Positions 60,055-64,000 of a stretch of DNA of 64,000 bases are shown here, piece after piece. Source of the stretch: Homalodisca vitripennis. Taxonomy: Eukaryota > Arthropoda > Insecta > Hemiptera > Cicadellidae. Both the position numbers and the translations under genes were made by a program. The notes under the pieces were generated by a model, which was given only the letters and a program-made list of their open reading frames with translations, did no database searches and had not been told where the DNA came from. The stretch lies in contig NC_060213.1 in assembly GCF_021130785.1 (NCBI RefSeq), positions 98,138,501 to 98,202,500 on the forward strand, in the 5' to 3' direction. Within the stretch, counting starts at the first letter, position 1, and every line of letters begins with the position of its first letter.

Positions 60055-62402
60055 TTTTCTAATTAAAGGTTTAAAATCTACAACATTTTTCATAAGTGGT
60101 AGCCTAATAAGTTTTTCATATATAAAAAAACTCGGTTTTAGTTTTGTTTACAAATATTTTTCAAGTATATGTTTACAAAAATATTTTCCAATGATTTAGA
60201 ATTATTCTTTTACACAGAAAATGAATTTCACAGAGAAAAGACTTACGGATATGGAAATTTATTTTAAAAACAAAACCGAATAAAAATTTATGTACGATGT
60301 TGTTGAATAAAAGGTAAAAAAGAAGTATTTCTAATTTAATATGTAGGAGATACAGATATAAACGTAACCCTTAAAGTGCTCCTGGTTTATAACAATTAAA
60401 TGTGATAATAGGGTAAGGGATTTGCAAAGAAGATAAGTATGCAAAAACGGTTTCAATATATCAGTCAATAATCTTGAGAAAGTTAACAACCTGGATATCA
60501 AACTACGGAATATTTTACTAATAGTCATAGCTATGTTACTAAACAACAGGTTTTATTTCCAAATTGTATAAAACTAAACATAATAATAATTTCATTCAAA
60601 CAACAACTTAAAGATTTTTATCAATACAGGGTGAGGCAAACCACCCGTACAGTATGTATAGCGGCCAAACCAAACGAGGGTAGATTATTCATAACAACTT
60701 AAAACCCCCCTATTTCCACCCCAAAGAATTTGGCAGGAGAAATTGTTTTGAAATCTCTAAAACTCCCCAAAAGGGTAGTTTTTGGGGGGTAGGGGTGGTT
60801 TTTTGGAAAATTTTCAAAATGTAATAGGTATGTTGAGTTATACCTCATTTTTAAAGGTATTTCTTCACTGATTATATTTAGTAACGGGCATAAAATACAA
60901 AATATTCATAGTGTACATTGTATTAGGATAAAGGGACACGGTTACAAGGCGCATCCAGGTACTTTCTATGAATTTAACTTATCTCAACTTAAACAACAAA
61001 GTTACCCATCTAGTAAATGACTTTTCTGATACCAGTGTATTACCATTACAAAATTCCAAAAAATCTCAATTTGTGCCTTCGTTGTTCTATTACTTTTCCT
61101 ATTTCCAATTTGATATTAAAGTTAATACGAAATACAATAATTCTATACATAGACCTTACATAAAATACATAAACCCCACTAAGCTAGTCACAATATTTGG
61201 TTATTTATTCATCGTAGATCCCTAAAATTTTAATTCACTACAGAGACTTAAGCCTCATTGCTCCGGAATGTTTCATCTGTTTGCTAATGGGAGATTATGG
61301 CCCCGAAAAGCTCCTGACTTTAAGAGATATCTATTTTAAGATTTTTCGGTTTCCTGATATTATTATTTATAAAATATTATGATATTTAATAATTCCTAGG
61401 CAATTGGAACTTCCACTTCTAAGACCATTTAAAACCCGAGAATCACACTATGTACGCTCAACTTTTGGCAATTTCTGATTTATTAGCAATAACAGCTAAT
61501 TCAACCTTGCATTCGAAAGTTTTTCCTTTAAAAAATACATAACCTTTCCTTCAGGAAGCTCTTATTTAGCCTTTTTCAATTGAATTCAAGAACTTTAAAC
61601 TCACGATAATTTCTAACTTTCCAACTTCCAACTACGTTAGGTTCTGGGATATCTTCACGAGAGATTTGAGTCTATGTAGTAAGCTCGGTTTTTGTGGCCT
61701 TTGGGATTGTAAGTGTTTTCTAATCCATGGAGTTCATGGTATTTAGATTTTTCTTGTCTTTGAGAAATCTCAGTTTATATGAGATTCCAGCTTTTAGCAG
61801 CTCTTGATCTGGGCTTTCACAAGGATATTTTAGTAGATTTTGATATTAACATGCAAAAATGCTCCTATAATCTCGGCGTTTTCAAAATTATCTGGTCTCT
61901 TGCAGGGACCTTAACATCTGTGAAAATTGCCTGAGGCCAAGATCTAGAAAAATCCCATGAATCTTCGAACTAAAATACGTACGGCTTCTAGGATTGTCAA
62001 AAATGTACATGATAAAAACATTATATTAAAAAATTCCCTGTTACATCGTATCTACATTCCTCAATGAAAAGTATGTGTTTTAAAATTACAAAAGTTACAT
62101 TCAGATAATACAATCTCCCAATAAACCCACCTTTTTGCTATATTACATTTTAAAACTTTTTAGGTAGAACGTAAATGTCGAAAATCCTTTAAACCAAGAG
62201 CGAAACAAAACTCTAAAATTAGAGATAAAATACACCTAAAATATATAATTACTTGCAGTTATCTTAGGAACTCATAGTCATACCACTTGAAGTATCATAT
62301 TATTCCTGAGATAAGTGGTATTCCATAGTGGTCGACATTCTAATGTCCTAAGCCATTTTATAATAGACAGTATTTTTGGCAATGGTAGTGATTACTTAGT
62401 TC
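60055..62402. repeat. 2.1-kb diverged repeat, copy 2 (partner at 1365-3480)
   Basis: It aligns along its full length with 1365-3480 in the same orientation. It carries one extra insertion at 60627-60872. The 85-codon ORF at 60968-61225 corresponds to 2030-2285 in copy 1, where a 1-nt indel breaks it, so it is unlikely to be a gene. Confidence 0.8.
60627..60872. mobile_element. Small insertion with TA target site inside copy 2
   Basis: Copy 1 reads ATCAATATATTTAG at this place. Copy 2 has ATCAATA, then CAGGGTGAGGCAAACC..., then ...TTCTTCACTGAT, then TATATTTAG, giving a TA on each side. The CAGGGTG start resembles Tc1/mariner-type ends, but the other end is not a clear inverted repeat. It is probably a truncated or decayed MITE. 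Confidence 0.6.
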
Positions 62403-62542
62403 CCGATCAAAATATAGATACAATTTAATATGAATAATGTTTTGTTATAAAAACTTACCTAATTCATCTAAGTTTTACAAAAAGTAAAAAAGAAAAGTTT
62501 CAAGAATTTACACAAATATTTTACCAACAGGATTAACATTTT

Positions 62543-62564
62543 CCCCCCCACCCCCCCCCCCCCC
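62543..62564. repeat. Poly-C tract
   Basis: Seven C, one A and fourteen C in an AT-rich neighbourhood, immediately before the polymerase relic. Confidence 0.95.
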
Positions 62565-62599
62565 AAACCTTTTCCGGAATTAACACCCAGATGCGTACG

Positions 62600-63465
62600 C
62601 AAGCCAGGAACGAGTTTGAGAAAGATTTCTTCAAGCTCATGGAATAACAGCGTTTTCGGTAAGACGATGGAAAACATCCGGAACAGAGTGGACATCCGAC
62701 TGGCCACGAAAGACAAACAAGTCGACAAGTGGACTGCTCAACCAAACTTTTAAGAGCAGGACGATATTCACCGAACAGTTGGCCAGCCGTTCACATGTCA
62801 AAAACGAAATTGATGTTCAATAAAGCAATCTACGTCAGGCATGAGCATTCTGGACGTGTCGAAAAACGCTGATGTACGACTTCCACTACAACGTCATCAA
62901 GAGGCGGTCCGGTCACAAAGCCCAACTTCAATATACAGACACCGACTCGCTAACGTACCACATCCAGACGACCGACTTGTACAAAGACATCAAAGACATG
63001 ATCGATCTGTTCGACACCAGCGACTACCCTTAGCCCAACCGTTACAACATGCCTTCGAGTCAACAAAAAGGTACTACGGAAGATGAAAGACGAGCTCAAC
63101 GGCAGAATCATGTACGAGCACGTAGGACTTCGCTCGAAAATGTACTCCAGCAGATCCGAAGGCGGAGTGATCAAAAAAGTCGAAAGTTGTCAAAAAGACA
63201 ACGATAGAAAACCACCTGACCTTCGACGATTACAAACAGTGTCTGTTCACCTCAGGTATACAATACGGTTCGATGAACATGATCCGGAGCTTTAAACACG
63301 ACTTGTACAGCGTTGAAACTGAACAAAATTGTTCTGTCGCCTCATGATGACAAACGCTACATCCAAGACGACGGCATCGGGACTCTGCCCTGGGGACACT
63401 ACAGCATCCCCGTAGAAGTTATGGCTGAGCTGGAAATCCGGTCTGCTCTGTCGACACAGTGAGGA
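62600..63465 (+). pseudogene. Protein-primed family B DNA polymerase fragment (Polinton/adintovirus-like)
   Basis: The stretch holds the C-terminal half of a family B polymerase palm and thumb. A motif B-like segment with a Gly-Lys-Thr-Met-Glu-Asn core lies at about 62643-62700, and the motif C signature DTDS, which carries the metal-binding aspartates, lies at 62938-62949. A conserved region starting Met-Lys-Asp-Glu-Leu lies at 63083-63180. These pieces lie in different frames, and I count at least six frame changes or stops (for example near 62643, 62750, 62870, 63035, 63060 and 63180). GC content is higher than the flanks. Such genes occur in Polintons/Mavericks and related insect virus-like elements. 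No integrase, capsid or terminal repeat was seen nearby. It is dead. Confidence 0.8.
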
Positions 63466-64000
63466 CTACCTACGGTAAAAAAAATGTAAATATAAAAAAA
63501 AAACTGTTTAGCTGTATGTAAAATATTTTCACACATTGTATTTAAATAAAATGTATATATTTTTTTTTATGTTGTTGTGGATTTTCTTTTCAGATTAATG
63601 TATTCTGTGTTTATAATGTCAAAAGTCTGATATAAAATTAATGATCAATTAAAAATTAAGTGGAAGCAAACGAGCTGTAATCTGTAAGGTCGTGACCCAA
63701 GATAAACCGTTCCGAGTGTTGCGAATAATAAGTGTTTGGTATATTAAATTGTTAATACAGTACTATGATGTATCTCTAGCTACAGAATATGTTGTTAAGT
63801 AGACCATCTTACATTGATAATCTAATCATTCTTCCTCTTTCATTAGAAGGTTTTGAATTGTATAGGGTTTCCGGGCTGGTACTTCAGATCATTCATAACA
63901 GAAAAAATAAGTGTTTTATATCAATTTATAAAAATACGCATTATTAAGTTAACCTATGTTGTCTACCTATACTTTGTCAGGATAGATACTAGAAATAAAT
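63466..64000. other. AT-rich non-coding DNA, nothing recognised
   Basis: The end of the window; no further Polinton-like gene is visible. Confidence 0.55.

Noticed and set aside
60968..61225. 85-codon ORF as a conserved small gene in the 2.1-kb repeat
   Set aside because: The first part is similar in copy 1 and even shows a 3-nt indel, but a 1-nt indel then breaks the frame there and the start context is not kept.
1..64000. CRISPR array, operon or bacterial gene cluster
   Set aside because: No regularly spaced direct repeats of suitable length, no bacterial gene density, and the content is that of an animal nuclear genome.
1..64000. tRNA genes
   Set aside because: I found no T-arm GGTTCGA-type motif with a matching acceptor stem. 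A covariance-model scan would be needed to exclude diverged copies.

Overview
The window looks like AT-rich nuclear DNA of an arthropod, most likely an insect. The mobile-element mix (Ty3/gypsy with an env-like tail, DUF4817-type mariner, Kolobok-like, Helitron-like, Jockey/I-type LINEs, a Polinton-like polymerase relic) fits an insect; hemipteran is a guess and I cannot name the species. I found no host protein-coding gene, tRNA or rRNA gene and no CRISPR array. Almost everything recognisable is a mobile element, an element relic or a diverged duplication.

Left part (1-18.6 kb): a foldback repeat (719-921), the first copy of a 2.1-kb repeat (1365-3480) that carries a striking double hairpin, a TTAA-flanked element (5051-6331) keeping only the C-terminus of a Kolobok-like transposase, a 5S-rRNA-derived SINE beside it, a 207-bp tandem duplication, several blocks that recur near the right end, a degenerate minisatellite (about 12.97-13.56 kb) and a broken mariner (15.44-16.24 kb).

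Middle (18.6-31.9 kb): the best preserved object is a 7,072-bp Ty3/gypsy element on the minus strand (18631-25702). It has 280-bp LTRs that differ at only four positions and ATAC target-site duplications. It has an intact gag, a protease frame reached through an apparent -1 frameshift signal (GGGAAAC, 7-nt spacer, H-type pseudoknot), a LINE-tail insertion in pol, and an internal deletion that joins the reverse transcriptase start in frame to an env-like membrane tail. Two broken non-LTR reverse transcriptase fragments follow.

Right part (31.9-64 kb): diverged tandem units of about 4.6 and 3.6 kb (34.8-43.0 kb) with a short third copy at 46.3 kb, a 2.65-kb Kolobok-like element with a nearly complete but frameshifted transposase (43549-46206), an internally deleted mariner (47197-48028), a Harbinger-type MITE (53620-53805), a Helitron-like element (58251-59632) with a related fragment at 52.9-53.2 kb, second copies of the left-end blocks, and a broken family B DNA polymerase relic at 62.6-63.5 kb.

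Blocks at the two ends match in the same orientation but in a different order: left 1365-3480, 8081-9600, 10740-11010, 12590-12800; right 60055-62402, 55600-56800, 52437-52700, 54975-55190. This suggests an old segmental duplication with rearrangement, or several unrelated repeat families. The window appears to be intergenic or intronic repeat-rich DNA, and no genes cooperate as a host pathway.
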